Origin: Anaeramoeba flamelloides
Lineage: Eukaryota; Metamonada; Anaeramoebidae
NCBI GenBank assembly: GCA_027625915.1
Contig: JANTQA010000057.1
Span: forward strand, 5,890,001-5,954,000
Direction of reading: 5' to 3'
DNA length: 64,000 bases
The notes beneath the pieces are model-generated. The model was not told where the DNA came from, made no database searches, and worked only from the letters and a program-made list of their open reading frames with translations. Shown piece by piece: positions 33,101-42,200 of this stretch. A program made the position numbers and the translations under genes. Within the stretch, counting starts at the first letter, position 1; every line of letters starts with the position of its first letter.

Positions 33101-33495
33101 CCAAAGGAACGTTTGGGCTTTTAAATTTTGAATTGAGCGTGGAGTGTCTCAGTTAAAATTTTGGAAAATAAAGAACTATAACAAAAGTAATTTATAATTC
33201 AACCAATTAAAAGCTCTGCTGGAAATTTGATACAGCAACTGGTGAGGAAAAAATTCACGAAAAACATTCGTAATTAAAGATTTTGAAGAAAAGAGGAAAA
33301 CAAACCAACAATGAGAAAGTAAATGTTATAAAGTCTTCTGTATTGCTCAAACAAGTTTAGTGGTATAAAATTGAAATAAGTATAACGTGTTGTTGAAATG
33401 TAGTTTGAAGGAAATTTCAAAAGTGTGTTTGCTTGTCGATCATTGATATTGAGGAAAACTTCGTTTTCTTGATCCCTTTTATCCAAGTTTTTCAT
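17970..33495 (-). CDS. P4-type ATPase (phospholipid flippase), five exons
   Basis: Joining 33306-33495, 28003-28074, 26002-26135, 24588-24890 and 17970-21194 gives one frame of 1307 residues with matching phases at every junction. P4-ATPases move phospholipids from the outer or lumenal to the cytosolic leaflet using ATP. Seen in order: NYISTTRYTYFNFIPLNLFEQ (residues ~31-51), PFSPLTPVTS, SGVEDWSRRKADR, the actuator loop LDGEYSLK (169-176), the phosphorylated Asp in SDKTGT (D390), KGAD, ATAIEDKLQ, WLLTGDKVETA, GDGANDVSMIQ, DYSITRF, and C-terminal hydrophobic segments. Low-complexity inserts (GKGKGK, Asn/Asp runs, an acidic Asp/Ser cluster) sit in the nucleotide-binding domain, and the C-tail is Ser/Asp rich. 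The usual DGET is DGEY here; the catalytic Glu is kept. Introns are 5231, 1867, 1111 and 3393 bp and full of repeats. The start is the ATG at 33495 (ACAAAATGA). Flippases normally need a CDC50 partner, which is not in this window. Confidence 0.92.
20561..20590 (+). repeat. TTTTCC tandem repeat in flippase exon
   Basis: Five or so TTTTCC units encode the GKGKGKGKG run of the flippase on the minus strand. It lies in a poorly conserved insert of the nucleotide-binding domain. Confidence 0.85.
21281..21835 (-). repeat. Repeat A copy 1
   Basis: Family A members are about 560 bp. One end reads GTGTAAATTACACTC beside AGAAGAA, preceded by ATTATTGA. The other end reads TTTTCCCTGG followed by TTGGGAAGAAG and GTTACAAAGG. 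Copies: here (minus), 28735-29285 (plus), 42890-43045 (plus, one end only), 47250-47815 (plus), 62975-63290 (plus, other half) and 39491-39600 (end only, minus). GTGTAAATTACAC is a perfect 13-base palindrome. The class is unresolved; no TIR pairs the two ends. Confidence 0.7.
21855..22210 (+). repeat. Repeat V copy 1
   Basis: Pairs with 39485-39830. The best-kept block is AAAGTACAAAATTTATTTGA followed by ACATAGTAGTATCTG and TTTAAGCA. The left part resembles an old A-family end (TATTGAGGAAGAAGTG). Both copies lie in or next to long introns or 5' flanks of minus-strand genes. Confidence 0.55.
22286..22876 (+). repeat. Repeat C copy 3
   Basis: About 590 bp in P4-ATPase intron 4. The left end ATTTTCAAAAAAGCTCG and right end CATACTTGATTGGAAATAAC match the family ends with more changes than copy 2. 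Confidence 0.75.
24000..24524 (-). mobile_element. N-element fragment (one end only)
   Basis: Reverse-complement match to the left 540 bp of the element at 44353-45636: TTTAACTTTTTGAAGGTAAT, the CTTTCAAACACTTCC block, AATCGCGATTTTTT, and the end TTATCATCAAAAACCTCTA. The opposite end is absent, so this is a truncated copy. The subterminal palindromes have decayed more than in the full copy. Confidence 0.7.
24588..24890 (-). CDS. P4-ATPase exon 4 (actuator domain)
   Basis: Residues 133-233, 101 codons in phase 0 at both ends. The acceptor is AATAG|GTTGG and the donor AAGA|GTAAAT. It encodes VGDIIYIEKDRELPADIALL, SIETSNLDGEYSLKIRRA and RCTTPSP, ending TELLLR, which continues as GSVLKNT in exon 5. 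It carries the DGEY variant of the dephosphorylation loop. Confidence 0.92.
24891..26001 (-). other. P4-ATPase intron 3 with G-type palindromes
   Basis: 1111 bp, GTAAAT to AATAG. It holds two of the recurring ~60-bp palindromes (about 25290-25350 and 25538-25600) with the GTGCC/CCTAGG-type text, then a low-complexity CT-rich tract at about 25770-25800. Confidence 0.7.
25240..25660 (+). repeat. G-type repeat block with two palindromes
   Basis: Contains TGAGTAAAATC..GATTTTACTC next to ATTCTTTTAAATT, and a second palindrome AAAGAATTAAGTGAAATC..GATTTTCCTCAATTCTT, followed by CTAGAACAGCTAACGAAG, which recurs exactly at 40009-40026. Related blocks lie at 39895-40150, 50790-51370 and 56340-56790. 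Confidence 0.6.
26002..26135 (-). CDS. P4-ATPase exon 3
   Basis: Completes Ser88 and encodes 89-132: VSAIKSGVEDWSRRKADRKA and so on, ending GKIR. The acceptor is AATAG|GTGTT and the donor AGA|GTAAAT. This is the conserved A(I/T)KDGxED..R.+.D segment after the second transmembrane helix of P4-ATPases. Confidence 0.92.
26136..28002 (-). other. P4-ATPase intron 2 with repeat K
   Basis: 1867 bp, donor GTAAGT, acceptor AATAG. It contains repeat K copy 2 (about 27290-27690); the rest shows no coding or repeat signal that I could match. Confidence 0.75.
27290..27690 (+). repeat. Repeat K copy 2
   Basis: Same orientation as 17270-17670. The frame open in that copy is closed here, which argues against a conserved protein in family K. 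Confidence 0.65.
28003..28074 (-). CDS. P4-ATPase exon 2 (72-bp exon)
   Basis: Encodes IVTYFPFSPLTPVTSTFP and IVFVL between split codons Ala64 and Ser88. The acceptor is TTATAG|CAATTG and the donor TTTTAA|GTAAGT. It corresponds to the first transmembrane hairpin with the P(x)SP.TP..T motif of the family. It was found by phase and family match, being too short for ORF calling. Confidence 0.88.
28735..29285 (+). repeat. Repeat A copy 2
   Basis: Both ends are present: TTTTTTCCCTGGC near 28748 and GAGTGTAATTTACAC near 29270. Interior matches to copy 4 include AAAGTATGAGTAACTTGAAA and AATGAACATTCATGATCA. Confidence 0.75.
29600..29882 (+). repeat. Repeat I copy 2
   Basis: Partner of 308-598 in the same orientation; lies in P4-ATPase intron 1. 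Confidence 0.7.
31601..32060 (+). mobile_element. 460-bp element R with ~60-bp TIRs
   Basis: The left arm begins CTGTTGAGAGAAAAATG and continues TTGGACACAGAAAAATGG, then TTGGACACC and TTTTTAATTGGGAAC. The right arm is its inverted complement over about 60 bp, ending CATTTTTCTCTCTACAG. Taking CTGT...ACAG as the ends, TTA stands directly outside on both sides, a 3-bp duplication of the kind made by PIF/Harbinger transposases (family knowledge). The interior has no ORF. A truncated relative lies at about 63527-63622. Confidence 0.8.
33306..33495 (-). CDS. P4-ATPase exon 1
   Basis: Residues 1-63 plus one base. ATG at 33495. It encodes the N-terminal P4 signature NYISTTRYTYFNFIPLNLFE and QYRRLYNIYFLIV. 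Reading on past the donor gives a few residues and a stop. The donor GTTG|GTTTGT gives phase 1, which exon 2 needs. Confidence 0.93.
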
Positions 33496-34560
33496 TTTGT
33501 TTTTTTGTGGCTGGTTTGTTAATTGAGCTACTGTTTTGAGTTTTTAAATTAGAACAAAATTCAAAAAAAATGATTTGGTTGGAATTCTGAAATAACAAAA
33601 GCCTCTTTTCGATGAGATAAAACCAAATTTCAAATTTAAAATAACAACACCACAAATTAGGTTGAAGTAAGATTTTAATGAAAAGTTATTTATTCATTAA
33701 TTATTATTCAGAAATCATATGAAAAGAAACTCCAGATGAGGGTTTCGGAAATTGGTTCTTTTGGTAGTAATTAGTTCTCTATTCCTTAACAGAAATATTC
33801 AAGACGGGTTTGTGTTCAATAAAAAAATTCTCGCACATTCCTAAAAACTTTGGAAAAAGAAAAAAAAAATAATTATGTTTCTTTTTGCTTGTGTAAATTG
33901 TCTTTGGAATATAATTCTATGATTTTTTTACAGACAATCTGAAATTATTCCATTCAGGCAGAAAAATAAAATTCTAATTTAACTTCAGTAAGATTTTGAA
34001 ACTAACTCTGTCCAAAAAATAAAAAGTTTTGGAATAGAAAGTTGTGTTTTTACACAAAAAGTTTTGTTTATTGAAAGCTCATTCCGTCTTAACTCTAGTT
34101 GTTCTAAAATAAATGGAATAAAATTTTCATTCAGCTTTTCACAAAAAAGATTTAGAAATAAATGGAAATTTCAAATTTTTATTTCTTTAGATCAAGGTAA
34201 ATTATTAACCCCTGTATTTTAGAATTGAGAACTTTGTGTTTTCCTCAACAGCAGAATAAAAATGTTAATCTGTTTATTTTACAATTTAGAGTATTTTCGA
34301 AAAATCTGTTCAGACATTTCACTTAATCATATTAAAAAAGTGAAACTAAATTTAAGAAAGAATTAAAGTACATTTATCAATTTTGAGTAACTTTGTTACT
34401 GCAGAACCGAATCCGTTAAAAATATTATTAACTGACATTTGAATAATAATTGGTAAAAAAGCTTCACTTCATCTTCCCATTCTAAAACTAAAAAAATTCT
34501 AAAGAAAACAGATTTTCATTTGGAATCTTTGTTTATTGGATTTATTGAATATTTTGTTTA

Positions 34561-35037
34561 CTGTAGTCAAAATAAAGCGTGCAAAAAAATATAAAGCGTG
34601 TTTCAAAATATTATCCGTGTTTTTTTGTTATAGAAGACCTAAACATCAACCGATAAAAGAAACCAATAATAAACCCGAAAAAAATAGGGTATTGGTTTCT
34701 TAAAGTTCTATTATTTAAAAAGAAATTCTAAAAATAAAGGATCAAATTGCAAAATTTATCTCAAAAAATAGAGTTAATTTTTTTGAAAATTTGAATAATA
34801 AAAAAAACAAAAAATTTCAAAAAAATTGAGAATATTATGGACAATTTTCAACTATTTGCATTAATAATTTAAATTTTACTGAAAATAACCAGTACTTTAC
34901 TTTCAAAATTGATTTGGGTTCAGGTATACTATTTGGTAGTAGATTGGATGTTGCCTTGGTACAAGAATAAAAAAAAGCACGGATAATATTTTGAAACACG
35001 GATTATAGTTGTTGTGCACGCATTATTTTGATCACTG
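34561..35037 (+). mobile_element. 477-bp TA-flanked element Q, ~60-bp TIRs
   Basis: The left end is CTGTAGTCAAAATAAAG and the right end, read on the other strand, is CAGTGATCAAAATAATG. Both continue GCGTGCA and, after a variable spacer, CGTGTTTCAAAATATTATCC and GTG. TA flanks both ends (34559-34560, 35038-35039). This is consistent with a Tc1/mariner-like non-autonomous element. No ORF inside. Only one copy is in the window. Confidence 0.8.
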
Positions 35038-35394
35038 TATCTTTGTGTGAAACAAAAATTTGAATTACAGACTATGAAGAATAAGTAAACCAATAACACG
35101 ATGATATTGGTATTTGAATTCTAAATAGGATTAATTTTCACTTCATTTTCATTTCTCTTTTCAAAATAGGGTTGCCAAAGAAGAGGATTGTAGTTTGTAG
35201 GTTCGATCTCTAATTGAAAAAAAAGAAATGAAAAATGAAGTGAAAATTTTCTCCCTATTTATAATTCAAATACCAGCCAAAATAATCTCCATTTAAATTT
35301 TAGACACCAGTAATGTAAATGAAAGATATTATTTAAATGGTGTGGAATATCCCAGAGTGTATATTTTCATACAAACCAATTATAAATATCAATT

Positions 35395-35728
35395 GTTGTA
35401 AAAAATAGAGTTTTTACAAATTTTCAAGATAAATAAAGAGCTCCTGGGAATTACCCACAATTTGGTAATAGTAAACCAAACATCTGTTTTTATTTTAGAG
35501 CACAAAAAGATTTTTAATATAAAATTGTTTGGTAAATACCAATACTTTGTTAGATAAATGATTTTCTGTTTCGAAGTAAAGATTGGTATTTATCATACGA
35601 TTTTTTTATAGAAATTATTATTAGTCTATTAAGATGATCAGATATTATATTTACAATAAATAAAATATTGGTAAATAATGGAACTCTTTATTTATCTCTA
35701 AAATTGTAAAAATTCTATTTTTTACAAC
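35395..35728 (+). mobile_element. 334-bp element P, ~50-bp TIRs
   Basis: The arms read GTTGTAAAAAATAGA and then TTTTTACAA..TTT, AGATAAATAAAGAG and CC, inverted at the right end with few mismatches. ATT stands outside both ends and may be a 3-bp target duplication. The interior repeats TATTGGTA and TTTACC-like words in both orientations. Confidence 0.65.
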
Positions 35729-37719
35729 ATTCCTCTTTACTCATGTAAAAAACAAAATCAAAATCAAAAAAATCTGAAAAAATTGACCAAGAATAAATAA
35801 TAAAAAATCATTTATTTTTTTGGTATGATCTGCAACATTTGAGGTTACTAACACTTCTTTACGTTGCTTTATTCTCAATTCTTCAAGGAAAAACATTTAT
35901 TGGTAAAATTTTGATTAACAAATAACTTTATATAATGAAAGAATTTCAAAAATGAATTTGAAAATCCAATTTTTATTTAATTCATCTAATAATAGTTTTA
36001 TTTAAGGAAAATAGGATTTATTTAGAATTCTTTCATTAGAAATGTAGATTTATTGGACTTTTTTGCTTGATTTTATAAATATTTATTTTCAAGCAAAAAT
36101 AAAAAATCAAAATAATTATTTGTAATATTTTCTCTTTTTTACCCAATTTCTCTTTTCTTTGGGTTGAACTTTTTATAGCTGTCTTTTGATTTCAATAATC
36201 TGATCATTTTATTTTAATCTTTGAAACATTATTCTTGGTTTAGGCCTTTATTTTATAAAAATATTTGAAAAAAGAATTTTCTATCCAAATTTTTTTAAAT
36301 AAAATTTTTGTTAAATCATTACTAATAGTAAATAGGGTTAAATAAATACAAGAATATACATTCCTTAAGTAACCCATTTCGAATTAAGAATATATTGGAG
36401 AACCATATATTCCAAAATATACTTGTGTGTTATTTTTTTTTCAATCTTGATTTCAACAAGTTTATCTGGAAAAAGGATCTTTTTTATTTGATATAATAAA
36501 AGAAAGAAATATTATTAAAATTCAAGTTCACTCATTCCAATTTTATTGATTTATCCCTTGATTTATTTCTTGATTAATTCCAAGTATTTGTTGAAACACA
36601 TTTCTAGTTCCAAAACCAAATTTAATATAACCAAAAAATTATAATCAAACAAAATGTTCAAAAAATTGAAAAATTGAGGATTCAACTCTGAATTACTTTG
36701 GTTTTTTTTTCACAAATATAGTAGTGAATCTATTTTTGGTTTCCAAGTCCCAATATCTTAGGACATTCAAAAATTCATTTTTCAGTAATATAATCACACT
36801 TAAAATTTTCAAAAATGGTAAATATACCCACTTCCTTAATATAATTATTGAACTACCCCCTTTTATCAATTATTTACAATATTTAATTTTAAGAAACAAC
36901 CAAAAAAAAATAATCAGAATTTAAATTTTGTATTAATGATATCCTATTTTATAGAAAAAAAGAAATCTTCAATTTATAAACACTTTATTAAAAAGTGGAA
37001 TAGAACAAAGGCTTCTCAATTCATATTCTATTCATGTATAAATATAAATTACCTTTTATAAAGATTTTTTATAATTATTTAAATGTAATTAAAAAAGATA
37101 ATAAAATAATATTGATATAAACTTTGAAAAAATCCCCAAGTAGCTAAAAAGATTGAAAATATAAAATAAAAGAAATGATCGAAAAACCCCTTTCCAAAAA
37201 TATTGACAGAACCAAAATCAAAAATACGTATTAAAAAAAAAAAACCCAATTTATTATATTTTTCGAATCGAAATATCAACCCCCATTTAAGTTACCCAGT
37301 ATTAATATTTTTATAAGTAATTTTTTTGATACAAATTCAAGAAAAAAATATAAGACTCAAAAATCAAAACCAGTCTGTTCAAAATAATGAAACGAGCGGA
37401 ACAAAAGATCTTATATTAGTAAATTTGTTGAAATTTCACCAACAATTGTGAATCGATCAAATGATAAGATACCATCTACCAATTTTATATGATTTTTCAA
37501 TTTAAAAAACTCAACACCAACCATCTATCAGCCATTTGTAAAAAAATTTTTCCAGATCAATTGAAACAGATTAGGTAACTGGAAAAAAGGAAATGAAAAC
37601 AAAAACAAAAAAGAAAAAAAAAATGAAATTGTTTGTAAAATTAAAATTATTCCTAAATTGAATTTAAAGTGTAGTATTTTTATTCTTTCAATTATCTTAA
37701 ACCGTGTCTAAATTTTAGG

Positions 37720-37870
37720 AATTTAGTTTATTTTAACGGATTTATTGTTAAAAAAAAACACACAATATCCCTTCAAGAGAGAATTTTGAAGTAACTAAAT
37801 TCGTAACTTCTAATTCAAAGATTGAAAACACATTCATTCATCCAAATTCTTTTAAAGATAATTTAGTTTT
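37720..37870 (-). repeat. M-family unit (diverged)
   Basis: Reverse-complement resemblance to the 138-bp unit at 45974-46111: GGATTTATTGTTAA, GAGAGAATTTTGAAGTAA, AATTCAAAGATTG. More diverged than the three copies near 44-46 kb. Confidence 0.5.
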
Positions 37871-38435
37871 CCAAAATAATGTAGAAAGAAATTTTAAACA
37901 AAAATCAAAAAAAAAAAAAAACAATTTATGAATTAAAAAAAATATTTATTTCGATTTTTTTTTTAAAAAAAAAACATTGATACACTAATAAATTAAATTG
38001 ATGTTATTTTTTTTCAATATTTAAAAGCTAATAAATAATATTGAGATTATTTATTAGATTCTGTAAAATGAATATTTTTATGAGAAAATTCAAAATCAAG
38101 CCTTTTAAAAAGAAGAAGAAGAAGAAGAAGAAGAATAATAAAAAGAAGAAGAAATAGTTAAATTTTCTTGTAATAATAATAATAATATCACCATAAAAAC
38201 GTTTCTTTAAGAGTAAACTCATAAAGAACAGAATTTATATATGCATACAATAATTAAAAATTATTATATTTCATTTATTTATTACCAAACAAACAAATGA
38301 ATATATATAAACAAAAAGATGACAAGACATATTAAAATAAAAAAACTGTATAAAAATACACAAATCTCTAATTTTTTTGTAGTGATAAATTTTCTTTAAT
38401 AATCCTTTCTCTCAATAAATAAATAAAACAAATCT

Positions 38436-39257
38436 CTAATTTTCAATTGATCTTTTCCGATTTTGTTCAGGAAACGAATTCCAATCTTGTTTAAGGTTAT
38501 TGTCTGAATTCTGTTTTAGTTTTTTTTTCTTTTTTTTAAAAATATTTTTATCATTTGATAAAGTAAGTTCTAATAATTCTTGAGTAATTTGAGATGGAGA
38601 ATTATTAACTTGGTTTGTTGAGCGAATATTTGGAAGAGATTGAGTCATATTATTTTGGTATTGACTTTTCTTCTTCTTTTTTAGTCTTTTCTTCTTTTTA
38701 TGCTTTTGATTATTTAAATTTTTTTCTAGATTTTGTTGATTTTGACTATAATTCTTACTAATTGTATTGGTTTTTTCTATTCTCATTTGGGAAACATTAT
38801 TACTATTATTGATACCATTATAATTATAATTTGTATTATTGTTTGACGTCTTGGTTAACTTTTGTGTTGGCTCTTCATTTTGAGAGAATATTGTTGACTT
38901 TTCGCCATATCGTTCTTGTAATTCCTTTTTAACATCAATCCCAAAAAGCTGTTCTTTTAGTGTATTATTTGATGGTGGATAATTATTTCTTTCTCGAATT
39001 TTTTTGGGAACAAATTTACCTTTAAATGGCTGCCCAGTGAAAAATGGATGCTGAATTGCCTCCTTTGGTGCCCATCTGACTTCTGGATCTATTTCTAATA
39101 AACCTTCAAGAAGATCAATTAAAATCAATTTACGAATTAAATTTTGTCTTTTTATTTCAATGGTCGCTTCCTTATTAATTTTACTATTTAAAATCAAATC
39201 TTTGATATTCGTAAAACTAAAATTTTTTCTATTTTTTTGTGGTCTAAGTTGGTTTTC
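38436..39257 (-). CDS. Yak1 exon 6
   Basis: Residues 348-620. The acceptor is AATTAAAAG|GAAAACC at 39258 (phase 0, less pyrimidine-rich than most). The exon opens ENQLRPQKNRKNFSFTNIKD, gives the end of the kinase domain (LIDLLEGLLEIDPEVRWAPK, HPFF), then an Asn/Lys-rich tail. A downstream TTTTAG could be used only if exon 5 ended in another phase, which it does not. Confidence 0.88.
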   Translation of the reverse strand, partial: ENQLRPQKNRKNFSFTNIKDLILNSKINKEATIEIKRQNLIRKLILIDLLEGLLEIDPEVRWAPKEAIQHPFFTGQPFKGKFVPKKIRERNNYPPSNNTLKEQLFGIDVKKELQERYGEKSTIFSQNEEPTQKLTKTSNNNTNYNYNGINNSNNVSQMRIEKTNTISKNYSQNQQNLEKNLNNQKHKKKKRLKKKKKSQYQNNMTQSLPNIRSTNQVNNSPSQITQELLELTLSNDKNIFKKKKKKLKQNSDNNLKQDWNSFPEQNRKRSIEN

Positions 39258-42200
39258 CTTTTAATTAAGAATTGTTTTTGTTTATTTGTTTTGTTTTTTT
39301 TTAATACAGAATAATAAAGAAAAAAAAAAATAAAGAAAAAGATTGAAAGGATGAATTATATATATATATATATTATTTATTTATAGAGAAAAAGGAGTAA
39401 TTAAAGAAAAATCATCTTAATAAAAAAAAGAGGAGAGAGAAAAAATAATTAAAATCTAATAATAACAAAATAATAGTACCACCATTATTATTATTGAGTA
39501 AGAAGTGACAATTACACCCTAGATTTACTTGTACTTAACTTTCCTTTCAGAAATCCAAGTCGTAAAATCAGGGGGTTCAATTATTAATTAACGAAAATAT
39601 TTTCAAATTGTTTTAGTATAGAATTATTCCATTAAAGTTTTATTCTTTTAATTTGCTTAGAAATATTAATTTATTATTTTCATAGGAAGAGGATATCCAT
39701 AATAAAAAATGTTCATTATTTTCGATTATTTCCTTCTGTTTATATTTTAAACATAAAGTACAAAATTTATTTGAATTTTTTTTTTTACATAGTAGTATCT
39801 GTTTAAGCAGTTAGTAAATTTCGAGAATTTTAGATTTGTTGAACTTGATGGATAACTTGTAAATATTTGATTTTTTGTTATTTTAAAATATTCTGGTGGA
39901 GTGTCGTGGAGTACCATGAAGTGCCGCGGAGTGCCGCCAAGTACCTAGCTTTTCCAGAATTTAAAAGAATAGAGAAAAATCTTTGATTTTACTCAATTCT
40001 TTTAAATTCTAGAACAGCTAACGAAGTTTTTTTTTTTATTCTTGTTTTTGTTTCGAAAATCAATTGATTTTCTAATCAAAACAAAAATCAAAAAAAACCT
40101 AAAGGCAGTTTTCTTGAGGTTTTCTGGTTATTCTTAAAATCCATTGATTTTCATCATAAAGCGGAAAAATCCAAGAAAGTATAATCACACCACGATACAA
40201 CACCAAAGAGAGTGACACTGGACCATGATTTAATATTGTATATATATATTTTACTCTTTTAAGTATTTTTTATTTTCAATTTTTTTTTTATATTATTTTC
40301 CCTTTATTGCATTTAGTTAAATGATTAATGAATTCTTAAAAATGAACGAATATTTTAAAAATGAGCTTTTTGTTATTTTACTTGACAAACAAATTGGATG
40401 AATATTAAGAATCAATTAATGATGAATAATCAATTTTGGTGATGTAATATAGCCATATTTGAATTGAGTTCCTTACAATTTTTTTTGTACAAATTTTGAA
40501 AATTAAATATTTTGTCCTATTTGGAGATTGATATTAAAAGAAAATCACCGAAACATCCAAAAAGAATTCAGAAAATCAACTTATTGAAAATATCATTAAG
40601 TTGATCTTTCTTGATTTTAATTTTGCTCGGATCAATTTAAAAATCCATGCTACTATTCCATTTTTGGAACTATTTTTTCAATAGTAAAGTTTAAAATTAA
40701 AACTCAATATCAAAATTATTTTAATATATTCTATCTTTGGAGGCACTATTAAAACAATAGAGATAATAAACGATAAGGTTAATGTTACAAAAGTACTTGA
40801 GTGAAAAAAAAATGAGAAATTAAAGTTAAATTTTAGATCTTTGAACATAAAATGTCAAATGTGAAAGGTCTAGATCTTTTTTTTGAACCCGTCTCAAATT
40901 ATCCGACTCTTCTTGTTAAAAATATATGGTAAATTGATTAGAAATTAAAATTTGGCTTTGAGATAAAAATTAAACAAAAATCACTTGATCAATTAACCTG
41001 AATTCATAACACTAAATTGGAAAAGTCATTAAGATCTATAATTTAAATCTTTATAAAAAATTTTTCAAAGAATAAAAAAATAATTTTTTTAAAACCACTT
41101 GTTACGATTATTTCTTTCAATAGAGTTAATTCACCTTGAAAGATAAACTTTAAAACAAAAAAATAACAAAGATCTTTTTTTTTTAATTCTTTATGGCTAC
41201 GATTGAATCATGACCTATTGCCCTTGTATGGAAGCAGTTATTTAAGAACTTAGTCATCGGTTTGTATATGTATTTGTAATTAATGTTAGCTAGTAGAGCA
41301 TAAGTGTTTTTCTCTTTTGTTTTTTGGTTTATTATTTTTATTATTTTCTTTTTCATTTTTTCATTGTTTGTATGACGAATCAACTATTGATAATTATCTG
41401 GTTATTATTATTTCATTCAAACTAAATTAAAAATTCAAAATTTTTGACATAGTTAAAACAGTTCAAAAAAATCACAATAATAAAATTTCATTGAAAATTG
41501 GAAATAATTTTGATTTTTGTAAAATATGAAATTGATTTTTGTAAAATATGAAAATCATTTTTTCATCTTTTAGTTATTTATTTTCATTTCATTTTTTGAA
41601 TTAAGTAAAGTTATTTCGTTCTTTCAAAATTTTTTTCGAACAATTGATATGATGTTAAAGTTGAGTTCTTTTAAAGAGAAGAACTCGAATAAAATTAAAT
41701 GATGGTCTCTGACCTTTGATACAATCAAAATTATTGGTGAAATTTAAACAAATTTACTAATGTACATTTTTTGGTTTTGCCCATCTCCAAAAATTTCAAC
41801 ACACCCATGATTTATTAGTATTGTTGATTATTTATTTTTTCTTTTCTATGTATTGTAATTTATAAATAATTGTTAACATTTCAATTAGTGAATGGTTTTA
41901 ATCTGGCATTTATTTGATAATCAATTAAATAAGATTGTTTTTTCAAAAATTAAATTTTGGTGGGTTAAAAATTTTGAATTGGAGTTTATATTTATTGAAA
42001 CCAACATATTTATTAAATTTCGAGAAAAAATTAAATTTTAATTTTAGAATTCCCTTTTAAAAATAAACAAAAAATGTTTCAAATATCAAATATTTATTAT
42101 AAATGACCATTTGAAGATTAAATAAGAAATAGGTAGAATAACACACATCAAAGAATAGTTGATACCCAAATGAAACAAAACTAATAAAACAATAGATTTT

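Larger units (their letters stand above)
28075..33305 (-). other. P4-ATPase intron 1 (5.2 kb)
   Basis: Donor GTTG|GTTTGT at 33305, acceptor TTATAG at 28075. Contents: repeat A copy 2 (28735-29285), repeat I copy 2 (29600-29882) and the long-TIR element R (31601-32060). ORFs at 32081-32413 and 32623-32808 have non-ATG starts and no recognisable domain. Confidence 0.8.
33496..38435. other. Intergenic region between flippase and Yak1
   Basis: 4.9 kb separate the flippase start from the Yak1 stop, so it should hold the flippase promoter and the Yak1 terminator. Neither has a recognisable motif. It contains TIR elements Q (34561-35037) and P (35395-35728), an M-like unit (about 37720-37870, minus) and AAG/TAA microsatellites at 38110-38190. 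ORFs at 36724 and 37079 are AT-rich noise. Confidence 0.6.

Noticed and set aside
35165-35215. Box A/box B-like strings (TTGCCAAAGAAGAGG, GGTTCGATCTC)
   Set aside because: The boxes are only about 15 bases apart and no cloverleaf is possible.
36724-37279. Short ORFs between the flippase and Yak1 genes
   Set aside because: Low-complexity Ile/Phe/Asn composition, no start context, no recurrence and no family pattern.
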